49,611 nucleotides of DNA from Treponema sp. UBA6988 (GCA_002448445.1 DJYC01000051.1:1-49611), one strand, 5' to 3'; shown: positions 23,701 through 31,774, counted from the stretch's first letter. A program made the numbers and translations. Notes: generated by a model from the sequence alone, not told the origin.

Positions 23701-25203
23701 CTATTCCCTGTCCATCATATTCTGCAGAAGTTTCAAATCTTTTTTTAGAGTCTGGCTTTCCGGATTGCCGCTCAAGCCTTCATTAAGCACGTCAAGAGCC
23801 TCTTCATAGCGCTTCTTGTTTGTAAAATCTGCAAATTTGTTGTGGTAAAAGGCATCGTAATTGTGGAAGCAGTTCCTTTTTGCATTTGAAAGAATGCCAC
23901 TGCTGCCAATGTCCGCCATCCCTTGGTCAGCAATGGTTGCCGCATACAAGAAGTCCCCGTCGGCCTGTGCCGCATTTATCTTATTCAGCCAATGCTGCTC
24001 AAGCCTCTGCTTTATTTTTGAAGCGTTCCTTGGCTGCTTTGCAATTTCCAGCGAGCGTATGCCATGCAGGTATTCAATAGCCGCATCATCCCCGCGGGCC
24101 TCGTCAAGGTGCCACTGAACTTCGCTCTCAAAAATCAGTTGCTCAATGCGGGCCGATGCCTGCGCACCAATTTTGCCCCTGCGTTGCTCCAGACAGTCCT
24201 TTGCCGAAGAAAAGGAACCCTTCCGGCAGATGGAAATTATATAGTTGGAAAGCGTCTTTTCGTAAGTTTTCAAAAGCTCATTCCCGCTGCCCCACTTTGC
24301 CAAGACGGTATCAAGCCATTCAATGGCAAGGCCAAACTGCTTTTCGCGCTGCAGGCTCACAACATAATTCGTGCACATCTTTTCAAATTCCAGTCGGTTG
24401 TCGTGCTTGGAATTTTTGCAGTTCTTGGTAAAGGCAGCACACGCGGCAAGCATAGGAACCGCCCTTTGCCAGTTTTCGGCCTTGTCGTAATCTGAGGCAA
24501 GGTTTGCCCCCACAAGGCTAACAAATACCCTGTCTTCTACCTCATAGCGTCCGCTGTAATTTCTCTTGGGCACAACCGTATAGCGTCCGCCGCCGGATGC
24601 ATCTACCTGAACATTCTGCCTGATCCCGGGATTGAAGCCGTAGGGATTAGTAGTTTCAACATCTATCTTTGCTTTTCCGCCGCCAGAACCGTCCGTTACA
24701 TAGAGGGTGCAAAATGCATGGTTGGGGGTTACCTGCCCGCGGACATCAAGCCCACATGCCTTTGCAAGTGCAAGATAAAGCAGGCTGGAAGAAACACAGT
24801 TGTAGCTTCCGTTTGCAAACATGACGTTCAGCCTTGTCTGCCTTTCTTTATAGGCAACAATGACCTTTTCATACATCAGGGAAAGAATTTTTTCGGCTCT
24901 CTCAACTTGGTTCAAGCTTAAAAAAGAAGGGGAGGTTGCTGACTGCCGTAAGTTGGCATAGCGCAACAGGGCAGCTTGGCCTTCTGCAGAGCTAGCAGGG
25001 CATTCGGAAAATTCAAGGGCAGCTTTTATAATGTCTTCGTCATCAAAGGAATCTCCGCAATCGTAAAGAAAAAGAGGCTCAACGGAAGGCAAATTTGCAA
25101 TCGGAGACACTTCCTGTGCGAAGGTAAAAAGAGTGGCGCAAAAAAAGCCAAGGTAAAAAAGAAAAAAAACGCGCGTTCTGCAAAACAAAATATTTCTTGT
25201 CAT
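23701..25203 (-). CDS. Secreted transglutaminase-like protein with TPR-like repeats
   Basis: About 500 residues from the ATG at 25203, which has AAGGA upstream. A cleavable signal peptide ends near FTFAQE. Residues about 120-180 carry a transglutaminase-like core: SYNCVSSSLLYLALAKACGL (Cys) and TPNHAFCTLYV (His), with DVETTNPYGFNPG supplying the acidic residue. The C-terminal 250 residues are helical TPR-like repeats (EEALDVLNEGLSGNPES at the end). It is probably periplasmic. Substrate and role are unknown. It ends 10 nt from the SRP RNA, convergent to it. Confidence 0.75.
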   Translation of the reverse strand: MTRNILFCRTRVFFLFYLGFFCATLFTFAQEVSPIANLPSVEPLFLYDCGDSFDDEDIIKAALEFSECPASSAEGQAALLRYANLRQSATSPSFLSLNQVERAEKILSLMYEKVIVAYKERQTRLNVMFANGSYNCVSSSLLYLALAKACGLDVRGQVTPNHAFCTLYVTDGSGGGKAKIDVETTNPYGFNPGIRQNVQVDASGGGRYTVVPKRNYSGRYEVEDRVFVSLVGANLASDYDKAENWQRAVPMLAACAAFTKNCKNSKHDNRLEFEKMCTNYVVSLQREKQFGLAIEWLDTVLAKWGSGNELLKTYEKTLSNYIISICRKGSFSSAKDCLEQRRGKIGAQASARIEQLIFESEVQWHLDEARGDDAAIEYLHGIRSLEIAKQPRNASKIKQRLEQHWLNKINAAQADGDFLYAATIADQGMADIGSSGILSNAKRNCFHNYDAFYHNKFADFTNKKRYEEALDVLNEGLSGNPESQTLKKDLKLLQNMMDRE

Positions 25204-25275
25204 AATAAAATCCTTCACCGTTTAAAATACATCTGAAACGATTTAATTACAAATGGAAGCAAAAAAATATCCTGC

Positions 25276-25400
25276 AAACGGCAAAAGGAGCTTACGCCTC
25301 CGTGTAGCCCCTTTAGTTGCCGCGCAAGCGGCAATGAGCTGCAAAGCGAAGGGCGGTTCTCGCAACGAAGTTTCAAGCGAAGGCGGTGACGAGCATGCCT
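25276..25400 (+). repeat. GC-rich hairpin cluster, possibly a diverged structured element
   Basis: Hairpins GGAG/CTCC and TTGCCGC-GCAA-GCGGCAA followed by TGAG, enclosed by CCCTT/AAGGG. This echoes the hairpin 2 and TGGAG part of the dispersed element, but the outer helix and the GGAAAG island are missing. The remainder to about 25420 is GC-rich with no reading frame. It lies between two minus-strand genes. Confidence 0.4.
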
Positions 25401-25467
25401 GCCAGTCGAGTTAGCAAAAAAATGAATGGCAGAGCCTAAAAAAGTACCGTCCTAAAGTAATTTGCAA

Positions 25468-26127
25468 TTAGTAAATCTGCTGAATAAAGGAATCTAAGTT
25501 CTCGTAAGTAAAGCCTTCATCCGCCATAAAAGCAAATGCAAAGTCTCCGCTAACCCAAGTTGCACTCCGGCAAAGCGAATTTTCCCTGCCAAGAACAACA
25601 TAAAGCCCTTTTAGGTTTTCTCCGGAATAGGAAATATTCTTGGAAGTATAATTTGGAATCATCACCTGGGGAACGAGGTTTCCATAGGCCTTGGTTACGG
25701 TAAGAACTTTTCCTTTTGTTTCCGTATTTTTATAGACAGCCTGAACAATGTCTGGCGAAACACGCACAACCTTGGAAAGCTTGTACTGCTCAACAGTTTG
25801 CGGAACCTTTAAGTCAGAAGACGGGCGGCCTTTTATATCTACCGTTGCAACATTTTCTTCTTCCTCTTGTATGTCATCTGCTGAATCAGATGTTGTCGAC
25901 GCAGCTGGTGTCGAATCACTTGACTTTGAATCCTGTGATTGTGTGTCTGAAGGTTTTTTTTCACCTGAATCAGAACTGCTTTTTTTTGTCTCGGAAGCGC
26001 CTTCCTGAACCGACAAAGCCTGGTCTCCTGGAAGCTGCCCCTCAGGAGTTGTGGCACATCCTTCCGTCATTGTAAGTGTATACAAAAAAAATACACCGGC
26101 AAATACCAATCTTGCAAACTTATTCAT
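25468..26127 (-). CDS. Serine-rich lipoprotein, 219 aa
   Basis: The signal peptide ends in TMTEGC, a plausible lipobox. Residues about 30-90 are a low-complexity linker of Ser, Asp, Glu and Thr, and the C-terminal 120 residues form a compact beta-rich domain (VRVSPDIVQAVYKNTETKGKVLTVTKAYG; then LYVVLGRENSLCRSATWVSGDFAFAF). No family is recognised. The start at 26127 is fixed by TATAAT ending 6 nt before it. A surface or periplasmic anchor function is possible. Confidence 0.7.
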   Translation of the reverse strand: MNKFARLVFAGVFFLYTLTMTEGCATTPEGQLPGDQALSVQEGASETKKSSSDSGEKKPSDTQSQDSKSSDSTPAASTTSDSADDIQEEEENVATVDIKGRPSSDLKVPQTVEQYKLSKVVRVSPDIVQAVYKNTETKGKVLTVTKAYGNLVPQVMIPNYTSKNISYSGENLKGLYVVLGRENSLCRSATWVSGDFAFAFMADEGFTYENLDSFIQQIY

Positions 26128-26133
26128 TCCTTT

Positions 26134-26161
26134 ATTATATAACCTTTGCACAAAAAGTCAA
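26134..26161 (-). promoter_or_regulatory. Promoter at the start codon of the Ser-rich lipoprotein
   Basis: Minus strand TTGACT (26156-26161), 16 nt, TATAAT (26134-26139), then AAAGGA and ATG. The expected start is at or next to the ATG, so AAAGGA would not be in the mRNA. Confidence 0.6.
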
Positions 26162-26182
26162 AGCCCTTTAGTTTTATAAAAT

Positions 26183-26210
26183 ATCTTGCAGATTGAATCT
26201 TGCAGATTGA
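26183..26210. repeat. Perfect 14-bp tandem duplication
   Basis: ATCTTGCAGATTGA occurs twice back to back (26183-26196, 26197-26210) between the divergent lipoprotein and CPBP genes. It may be a binding site array or a slippage product. Confidence 0.7.
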
Positions 26211-26301
26211 TGAGAGGCAAGGTGTAGAAGATATGCTTTTTTTTGTGTTATCTTTAATAAAAAAATACGGAGTAAAAATTATAAACGATATAGGTGTATA
26301 A

Positions 26302-27144
26302 ATGTTGGATAAAAAAAATCAAAGGGTCTTTTCAATCGTTTTTATAATATATCTTGTTTGCTTTGCATTCAGGATTTTTGAATATTTTGTTTTACGCACA
26401 GACAGAACCTGGGTTGGAGAAGCAGTTGTCCATAAGCTGGTTGGAATTCTTGTGCTTTTTATTTATGCAGGAATCTTGCACTTTAGCGCAGCAGAAATTG
26501 GTTTTTCAAAAGAAGGAGCTCTTGTCAATTTGGGGAAGGGGCTTGCCTTTGGACTTTGCACCTTTGCCATAGCCTATACGGTAGAATGCCTTATAATTAA
26601 TTCTCTTGGAAATTTTGATTCCCTACAGCTTTATGTAAGCACATACGCAATAGACAAAAATCTTGGCTACAATACCAGCCTTTTGTTTTTTGTAATCTGC
26701 ATTGCGGGTAATATAATAAATGTCCTAATGGAAGAAGGCGTCTTCCGTGGACTCTTTAACAAAATCCTTAGTCAAAAGTACAGTTTTATACTTTCTGCGT
26801 TAATAGCATCCGCTTTGTTTGGCTTTTGGCACATTGTTGGTCCAGTAAGAAATTTCTTGGACGGAGAAAGCAGCATGGCTGGAACGGTTGCAAACTCGGC
26901 AATGCTGGTTTTTACGTCTGCGCTTGTGGGCTTTAAGTTTGCCATGCTTACAAAAATGACAGGCAGCATTTTTATGGGAATGGGAGACCATTTTGTGAAC
27001 AATACGATTGTTAACATTTTGCATGTCGTGTCAAAAGACGGCGCTGACCAAATGATGGCACTGCGCGTGGCGGTTGCACAGTCGCTTTCTTTTATATTGG
27101 TCTTGATATGGTTTGCAATAAGGTCTAACCGAAGGAGACCATAA
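26302..27144 (+). CDS. CPBP intramembrane metalloprotease
   Basis: A 280-residue polytopic membrane protein with seven or eight hydrophobic segments. The CPBP/Abi motifs are present: MEEGVFRGLF (Glu144, Glu145, Arg149), FGFWHI (His177) and the last motif with His230 and Asn233 (GDHFVNN). Members are glutamic-type intramembrane proteases related to Rce1, used in bacteriocin self-immunity, peptide processing or signalling. It stands alone, with a GGTGT ribosome site and no peptide or bacteriocin gene in view. Confidence 0.88.
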   Translation: MLDKKNQRVFSIVFIIYLVCFAFRIFEYFVLRTDRTWVGEAVVHKLVGILVLFIYAGILHFSAAEIGFSKEGALVNLGKGLAFGLCTFAIAYTVECLIINSLGNFDSLQLYVSTYAIDKNLGYNTSLLFFVICIAGNIINVLMEEGVFRGLFNKILSQKYSFILSALIASALFGFWHIVGPVRNFLDGESSMAGTVANSAMLVFTSALVGFKFAMLTKMTGSIFMGMGDHFVNNTIVNILHVVSKDGADQMMALRVAVAQSLSFILVLIWFAIRSNRRRP

Positions 27145-27152
27145 AAAACTCC

Positions 27153-27596
27153 TCATATATTTTTTTGCAGATAGATCATGTCTACCAGCTGAATTCCACA
27201 TTCAAAAATTGGATGGTCGTAATTTTCCGTAAAGAAATTTTTTACTACGTGTGAGCGCTTGAATCCGCATTTTTCGTAGAAGGGAATTGTAAGGGGACTG
27301 TCGCCTGTTCCAACCTGAAGAACAGAATATTCTCCCTTAAATTTTTCTTCCACAAACTGAATAAGCTTTTTACCGTAGCCTTTTCCGTGGCAGCTTGGGT
27401 CTGTAGCGATGTTTTTAATTTCTAGAATGCCATTGCCCTCGTTGGTAACTACCACTTCGCCTTTTACTCCGTTATCTGTAAGGACAAACATTCTTCCATC
27501 CTGCAAATATTTGTCAACCATTTCTTCCTGTTCATCTGCCAAAAGAAGAAGGTCAAGGAAGTCTTTTTTGTTTTCGTGTATTTCTTTTATTTCCAT
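27153..27596 (-). CDS. GNAT family N-acetyltransferase
   Basis: A 147-residue GNAT protein. The acetyl-CoA loop is CHGKGYGKKLIQFVEEKF (near residue 82), preceded by the LEIKNIATDP strand, and FYEKCGFKRS near 118 is the closing motif. The substrate is unknown. There is no clear ribosome site. It is convergent with the CPBP gene, with stops 8 nt apart. Confidence 0.88.
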   Translation of the reverse strand: MEIKEIHENKKDFLDLLLLADEQEEMVDKYLQDGRMFVLTDNGVKGEVVVTNEGNGILEIKNIATDPSCHGKGYGKKLIQFVEEKFKGEYSVLQVGTGDSPLTIPFYEKCGFKRSHVVKNFFTENYDHPIFECGIQLVDMIYLQKNI

Positions 27597-27633
27597 TTAC
27601 TTATACAGTAACACACTTTTCACTTTATGTCTG

Positions 27634-28107
27634 CTAAATAAATTTTATCCGCATTGCCGTGTAGCGGGCTTCAACATCTGTAAAACCAACTTTTTTGTAG
27701 ATTGGGTAGCCATCTTTTGTAGCTTTTAGGTCTATTCTTCCAAGGCCTATTTTTTTGCCGTGTTCAACAAGGTTTTGCATAAGAGTTGTGCAGATGCCCC
27801 TTCCGCGGTATTCATGCTCCGTGTATACGCTTAGCACTTCTCCGTAAAGTCCGTTCAGCAGAACTGAATTTGCAGGCATTTCTATTATGTGCAGGTATGC
27901 CACCGCAACGATTTTTTCTTTGTCGCGTGCGGTAAAAACTATAAGCTCCGTGCCCAGTTTTCTTTTAAAATAGTCGGGCAGCTGTTTTTCCATGCCGTTT
28001 TTTTCTTCTTGGCTTACGGAACCAAAATCATCTTTCATGTATGCAATTCTAAGGCGAACCAATTCATTTATGTCTTTGCTTGTTGCCGTGTCAAAGGTAA
28101 GTTCCAT
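27634..28107 (-). CDS. GNAT family N-acetyltransferase
   Basis: A 157-residue protein starting at the ATG at 28107, which has CAGGAG upstream. The acetyl-CoA site is YRGRGICTTLMQNLVEHGKK (near 100-119), and PIYKKVGFTDVEARY is the closing motif. It is only distantly similar to its neighbour, so tandem duplication is not obvious. The two may be co-transcribed, with 37 nt between them. Confidence 0.88.
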   Translation of the reverse strand: MELTFDTATSKDINELVRLRIAYMKDDFGSVSQEEKNGMEKQLPDYFKRKLGTELIVFTARDKEKIVAVAYLHIIEMPANSVLLNGLYGEVLSVYTEHEYRGRGICTTLMQNLVEHGKKIGLGRIDLKATKDGYPIYKKVGFTDVEARYTAMRIKFI

Positions 28108-28210
28108 TTTTTCTCCTGCTGTAAAAAGAATAGCACAGGAAAGCGGCAAATAAAAGCAATATTTTTGTAATGTTTAATAACAATTTTTCATGGGAAGTAA
28201 AATATTGTTA

Positions 28211-28708
28211 TTAATTCTTAGACAGCCTAATTCCAGCTTCGGCGAGAAGTTCTGAGTAGTTGTTAAGGTGGCTACTGTGGTGCCAACTGTTTTTGCTGCT
28301 GACAACCGAAAACCTTTTTCCGTCAATGTTATATGAGGAAATCCTATTGGGCATATTCAGTAAATTTAAAAAGACACTGGAATATTTTTTTTCACGGATG
28401 ATAATCCAGCTTTCCGACCGGTAAAAATAATATGTCGCTGATTTTTCTCCGCAAAGTATTTCAAATATGATGTAAGAACAGTTTGTGTTGTCTTTTGGAG
28501 AGAAGACAAATGCGGTTCCCGAATCGTGTTCGTTTAAGTATTGCGAGACATCTACCTTTGACGGATTTTCTTCGCAGTGTGAGCGTATTCTTTTTTGAAT
28601 TGTCGTAATAGAAATGTTAAGGCAAATATAAAAAGCCAATAGGCATAATAAAAATATGAGGCCTGCATGTGCCTGAGACTTTGTAAGTGGTTTGTTACTT
28701 TTATTCAT
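28211..28708 (-). CDS. Single-pass membrane protein, 165 aa, unknown
   Basis: One transmembrane helix at residues about 15-33 (AGLIFLLCLLAFYICLNI), then a periplasmic-looking domain of about 130 residues with mixed beta strands. No family is recognised. Its ATG lies inside the end of the preceding reading frame (ATGAATAA, 8-nt overlap), so translation is coupled to the frameshifted membrane gene upstream. Confidence 0.65.
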   Translation of the reverse strand: MNKSNKPLTKSQAHAGLIFLLCLLAFYICLNISITTIQKRIRSHCEENPSKVDVSQYLNEHDSGTAFVFSPKDNTNCSYIIFEILCGEKSATYYFYRSESWIIIREKKYSSVFLNLLNMPNRISSYNIDGKRFSVVSSKNSWHHSSHLNNYSELLAEAGIRLSKN

Positions 28709-29094
28709 TTTGGCTTTCCTTGTCTTTGTTTGCTTTTAGCGTAGTCATTTTCCATGCGGCTATAAGGTAGTAGGGTGGGAAAGTGATGAATTGAACAAGT
28801 ATGCTTTTTGCCTTTGTGTTCAGGATGTGAAAGCCCCGTTCTGCAACAAGAAAAGCCCGCTCTTTGTCGGTAAGCTCCGCGTGTATTCCCCACCAAAACG
28901 GGTAGATGATGAGAGCAATGCATGGAACAAGAAGGACAAGATAATGGTTTTGTTTCCACAGGGCAAGCGGAAATGATTCTGTGGGCAATTATGACGGCAT
29001 GGTCTTTGCTATCTTTTGTCTTTCTCCAAAAGATAAAGATTGGAATGTTGAGCAGTAAGATAATCATTACTATGGCAAAAATTTGTTCGGCCAT
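28701..29094 (-). pseudogene. Membrane protein gene, probably frameshifted
   Basis: A good ribosome site (GAGGAGAG) and ATG at 29094 begin MAEQIFAIVMIILLLNIPIFIFW, a clear membrane helix. That frame then degenerates into a Cys/His-rich tail. The frame one base further on carries a convincing continuation from about 28985 (LALWKQNHYLVLLVPCIALIIYPFWWGIHAELTDKERAFLV) to a stop at 28701. Its only start would be a TTG without a ribosome site. The simplest reading is one three-helix protein broken by a single-base change near 28970-28990. Alternatively the second part (28701-28988) is a separate small gene. Confidence 0.55.
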
Positions 29095-29161
29095 TTTTCT
29101 CTCCTCTGTTATTATAGTAAAAAATACCTCTTGTGCAAGCGATCTTGAAAAGAAACCTAGC

Positions 29162-29280
29162 CCCGATTGGAAGGGCGGCGCAGCCGTTGCGGAACGAAGT
29201 GGAGTAATGGAGGGGGTAGGGGCCCCCGGAACCCTGGAAAGCGGGATACACGAGAGTCTGACCGGCGGACAGCCGGGCAC
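29162..29280 (+). repeat. Dispersed structured element, copy 3
   Basis: Outer helix CCCG/CGGG (29162-29165 with 29242-29245), inner helix AGGG/CCCT (29172-29175 with 29232-29235). Hairpin 1 is CGGC-GCA-GCCG. Hairpin 2 is closed by TTGC/GTAA and followed by TGGAG. Hairpin 3 is GGGGG/CCCCC, then GGAA and GGAAAG. The tail CTGACCGGC...GCCGGGCACAG forms another hairpin and recurs in copy 5. This and the following promoter fill the 313-nt gap before rubrerythrin. Confidence 0.75.
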
Positions 29281-29343
29281 AGTTTTAATATTAAGGCGGC
29301 TCCAAAAATCAAAAAGTATTTGCCAATTACAATAAAATTGCTC

Positions 29344-29372
29344 TTGTAGACAAGGGAATTCTGAAATATAAT
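29344..29372 (+). promoter_or_regulatory. Rubrerythrin promoter
   Basis: TTGTAG (29344-29349), 17 nt, TATAAT (29367-29372), with a leader of about 29 nt carrying AAGGAG. No operator palindrome was recognised. Confidence 0.65.
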
Positions 29373-29407
29373 AGAAGAAAATTTGGCTATAGTGTAAGGA
29401 GATTAAA

Positions 29408-29968
29408 ATGAGCAAGTATGCAGGTACACAGACAGAAAAGAATTTGCTGGCAGCGTTTGCGGGTGAATCACAGGCGCGCAACAAGTATATTTATTTTTCT
29501 CAGGTGGCACAAAAAGACGGACTTGAAAAAATTGCAAAGATTTTTGAAAAGACTGCCGGTAACGAAGAGCAGCACGCAAAGATGTGGCTGACGGAACTTA
29601 GCGGAATTAGCGATACGACTACAAACCTAAAGGCTGCCGCTGACGGAGAAAACTTTGAATGGACCGACATGTACGAAGGCTTTGCAAAGACTGCCGAAGC
29701 TGAAGGCTTTAAGGAACTTGCCGCAAAATTCCGTGCAGTTGCAAAAATTGAAAAGCGTCACGAGGAGCGCTACCGTTCGCTTTTAAAGGATGAAGATTCA
29801 TCTTCCCAGCTTAAGAACAGCACAGTTAAAGTTTGGGAATGCCTTAAATGTGGCCACATCGTTGTAGGTCCAAACGCTCCTGAATACTGTCCGACTTGCG
29901 GTGAATACAATCAGTATTTTGAAGTGCGCGAAGACAACTACGATATGATTATGACTTGGGGCCGCTAA
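29408..29968 (+). CDS. rbr: Rubrerythrin
   Basis: A peroxide-reducing non-haem iron protein that protects anaerobes from oxidative stress. The 186 residues hold a four-helix diiron domain (FAGESQARNKY with Glu20; GNEEQHAKMW with Glu53/54 and His56; the second EKRHEER pair near 115-120). A C-terminal rubredoxin domain has Cys145, 148, 161 and 164 (CLKC...CPTC). All ligands are present and the length is normal. AAGGAG precedes the ATG. It is a single-gene unit with its own promoter and a strong terminator. Confidence 0.96.
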   Translation: MSKYAGTQTEKNLLAAFAGESQARNKYIYFSQVAQKDGLEKIAKIFEKTAGNEEQHAKMWLTELSGISDTTTNLKAAADGENFEWTDMYEGFAKTAEAEGFKELAAKFRAVAKIEKRHEERYRSLLKDEDSSSQLKNSTVKVWECLKCGHIVVGPNAPEYCPTCGEYNQYFEVREDNYDMIMTWGR

Positions 29969-30015
29969 AGAGCCTTAAGAAATGAACCCCAGAGAAAGTT
30001 TTCTTTGGGGTGAAA

Positions 30016-30053
30016 AGCGGCAAGGAGCAAAAACCCCCTGCCGCTATTTTTTT
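30016..30053 (+). terminator. Rubrerythrin terminator
   Basis: AGCGGCA (30016-30022) pairs with TGCCGCT (30039-30045), followed by ATTTTTTT. A weaker upstream hairpin CCCCA...TGGGG lies at about 29985-30010. Confidence 0.85.
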
Positions 30054-30183
30054 ATGCAAGCATAACTTTTTCGCTGTAGACACCGGTTCTTACGGCTTTT
30101 TTTATGCGAGTTTTGGATCCGTAGGCGGTCTTTAAGATTAGCCTGTAGCTTCCTGCCGTAACTAAAAAAGAAATCGAGTTGGA
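30052..30183 (-). pseudogene. C-terminal remnant of an unidentified gene
   Basis: The minus strand is open for 43 codons ending in TAA at 30052-30054. Its last 33 residues look truly coding (GSYRLILKTAYGSKTRIKKA, then TGVYSEKV and MLA) with neighbour-like codon use. There is no start codon, and the reading frame ends upstream at an in-frame TGA. The sequence suggests the last beta strands of an Ig-like C-terminal domain. It appears to be cut at about 30165, where an AT-rich plus-strand fragment begins. Confidence 0.5.
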
Positions 30184-30397
30184 TCAAGTTGTTAGGAAGT
30201 TTGTTGGTTCGGAGTTAACATCAAGCTCAAAAAAAGGTCTTATTAGTAAGTATAATTATGCAAAAGGAAAAATACAGGAGATGATGGATGACGGAGTTGT
30301 CGGTTATCATTCAGACTGGAAATGGACTGTAACGGGGGTTTGGGATAATTCCGACAGGTCAAAAGCCTTAAAACAAGAACTCAGAAATATGGAGTAA
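30179..30397 (+). pseudogene. Possible C-terminal toxin-domain fragment, 72 aa
   Basis: The open frame extends back to 30149 without an ATG; the only start is a TTG at 30179 with no ribosome site. The 72-80 residue product is charged (FVGSELTSSSKKGLISKYNY; then DDGVVGYHSDWKWTVTGVWDN) and matches no family I know. Its shape, a short orphan C-terminus followed 6 nt later by a small membrane protein gene, resembles a displaced polymorphic-toxin tip with its immunity gene. This is inference only. Confidence 0.4.
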
Positions 30398-30403
30398 TAG
30401 GGA

Positions 30404-30616
30404 ATGGAAATTCTTGAAATGGTATTCGGTTACATTCTTGTTTGGTTCATTGGTGCAATTTCTATTTTAATAGGCTGGGGAGGAATGTTGATAATAAGAT
30501 ATAAACATTCTATAAATGAACCATTTGTTATTTACAGTGTTATACTGTGGGAAATATTGTGGTTAATAGCAGTCCTGGTTTTCATTTTTTATCCCAAGTT
30601 TTACGAAGGTTGGTGA
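30404..30616 (+). CDS. Small two-helix membrane protein, possible immunity protein
   Basis: 70 residues with two hydrophobic helices (about 8-30 and 42-64) joined by a basic loop (RYKHSINEP). A weak GGGA site precedes the ATG at 30404. AT-rich codon use differs from most of the window. Its position right behind an orphan C-terminal fragment suggests an immunity protein, but it could be any small membrane protein. Confidence 0.5.
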   Translation: MEILEMVFGYILVWFIGAISILIGWGGMLIIRYKHSINEPFVIYSVILWEILWLIAVLVFIFYPKFYEGW

Positions 30617-30672
30617 ATGAGAAGCTGTATTTTGGATAAAAGCTTTGTTTTTGTTTACACCGCATCTAGTGT

Positions 30673-30728
30673 TTTTGTTGAACAACAAAATCGCCTGTTT
30701 CCCCCGCCAAATAGGTATTTGTTGGGGG
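30673..30728. repeat. Two adjacent intergenic hairpins
   Basis: TTTTGTTG-AA-CAACAAAA (30673-30690) is a perfect 8-bp stem. CCCCC..CAAATA-GG-TATTTG..GGGGG (30701-30728) has 11 pairs and one 2-nt mismatch. They fill most of the space between the small membrane protein and the WYL regulator, where no convincing gene is seen. Confidence 0.6.
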
Positions 30729-30774
30729 AGCGCATAATTTGTTACGCTGGAGCGAGTTTTGCATTCTCTTTTAA

Positions 30775-30811
30775 ATATGACATTTACCTGTCATATCTTT
30801 CATGCTAAAAT
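30775..30811 (+). promoter_or_regulatory. Promoter and palindromic operator of the WYL regulator
   Basis: The 22-bp palindrome ATATGACA-TTTACC-TGTCATAT (30775-30796) contains the -35 TTTACC (30783-30788) at its centre. After 17 nt comes TAAAAT (30806-30811), and the ATG follows 6 nt later. The layout suggests autorepression and a leaderless transcript. Confidence 0.65.
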
Positions 30812-30817
30812 ATTCCT

Positions 30818-31774
30818 ATGATTAATACGGAGAACCTTTTTGAGCTGGTTTACATTCTGATAGACAAAAAGAAAGCCACTGCCAGGGACTTGTCGGAGCA
30901 TTTTGGGGTTTCTACACGTACAATTTACCGCTGGATAGACTCCCTTTGCCTTGCCGGGATTCCTATTTTTTCTACAAAAGGCTTTGGCGGGGGCATAGAA
31001 ATAGACGGGAATTACTCGCTGGACAAAACCGTCTTAACCGAAGACGAAAAGGTTAGTCTTGCTGCTGCGGCAAATGCGGTTTCTGCTTTGTCTGGTGATG
31101 ATGCAAGCCGGGCCGCCGCAGGAAAAATCCGTTCACTTACAAAAGAAAAGACTGACTGGTTGGAAGTGGACTTTGGCTCGTGGAATCCGCTGGGGGCATA
31201 TATTAGGACTGTTTTTGACGTTGCAAAAGGCGCAATCCTAAAAAAGCAGGTTCTTTGCTTTGACTATTATTCAAGCCATGGGGAAGTGGGCAGGCGTTTT
31301 GTTCAGCCGTGGAAGATTGTATTCCGCGGGCAAGCTTGGTATTTGTACGGCTGGTGCAACCAAAAGGAAGAAGCCAGGTATTTTAAGCTAAGCCGCATTC
31401 AGAACATCCGCAATACCAGGCGGGCTGCGGATATTTTTGAAGATTCTCTGGAAGCAAAAAAATCAAAGTCAAAAGATGTGGAAAGAGAATATAGCGAGCG
31501 CCTAAAAAAGGAATACCGTCTTGTTACGCTTACGGTTCGCATTCCAAAAAACGAGCTCTGGCGCATTATGGATGACTACAAAATAGAAGAAAACCAGTCT
31601 TCTGCTGAAGCGCCCGACGGCTTAACATCGGTTACATTTAAAATTCCTGATGAAGTTTGGCTTGTAACCTACCTGCTAAGTTTTGGTTCCTCTCTGGAAG
31701 TTGTTGCTCCAAAGAGCGTAAAGCTTGCCCTGGAAGAAGAAATAAAAAGAATGTACCAGAAGGTTTCCCAATAA
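30818..31774 (+). CDS. WYL-domain transcriptional regulator (YafY type)
   Basis: A 318-residue protein. An N-terminal HTH_11 winged helix (KATARDLSEHFGVSTRTIYRWIDSL, about 19-43) binds DNA. The WYL domain lies around residues 130-230, with FRGQAWYLYGWCNQKEEARYFKLSRI as its signature. A C-terminal extension ends in a WYL-associated fold. WYL regulators sense nucleotides or other small ligands. A 22-bp palindrome over its own -35 suggests autoregulation. The stop overlaps the next start (TAATG). Confidence 0.92.
   Translation: MINTENLFELVYILIDKKKATARDLSEHFGVSTRTIYRWIDSLCLAGIPIFSTKGFGGGIEIDGNYSLDKTVLTEDEKVSLAAAANAVSALSGDDASRAAAGKIRSLTKEKTDWLEVDFGSWNPLGAYIRTVFDVAKGAILKKQVLCFDYYSSHGEVGRRFVQPWKIVFRGQAWYLYGWCNQKEEARYFKLSRIQNIRNTRRAADIFEDSLEAKKSKSKDVEREYSERLKKEYRLVTLTVRIPKNELWRIMDDYKIEENQSSAEAPDGLTSVTFKIPDEVWLVTYLLSFGSSLEVVAPKSVKLALEEEIKRMYQKVSQ

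Noticed and set aside
30617..30808. 63-codon frame between the small membrane protein and the WYL regulator
   Set aside because: It runs through two perfect hairpins and the WYL operator/promoter, has no ribosome site, and its product has no coding character.
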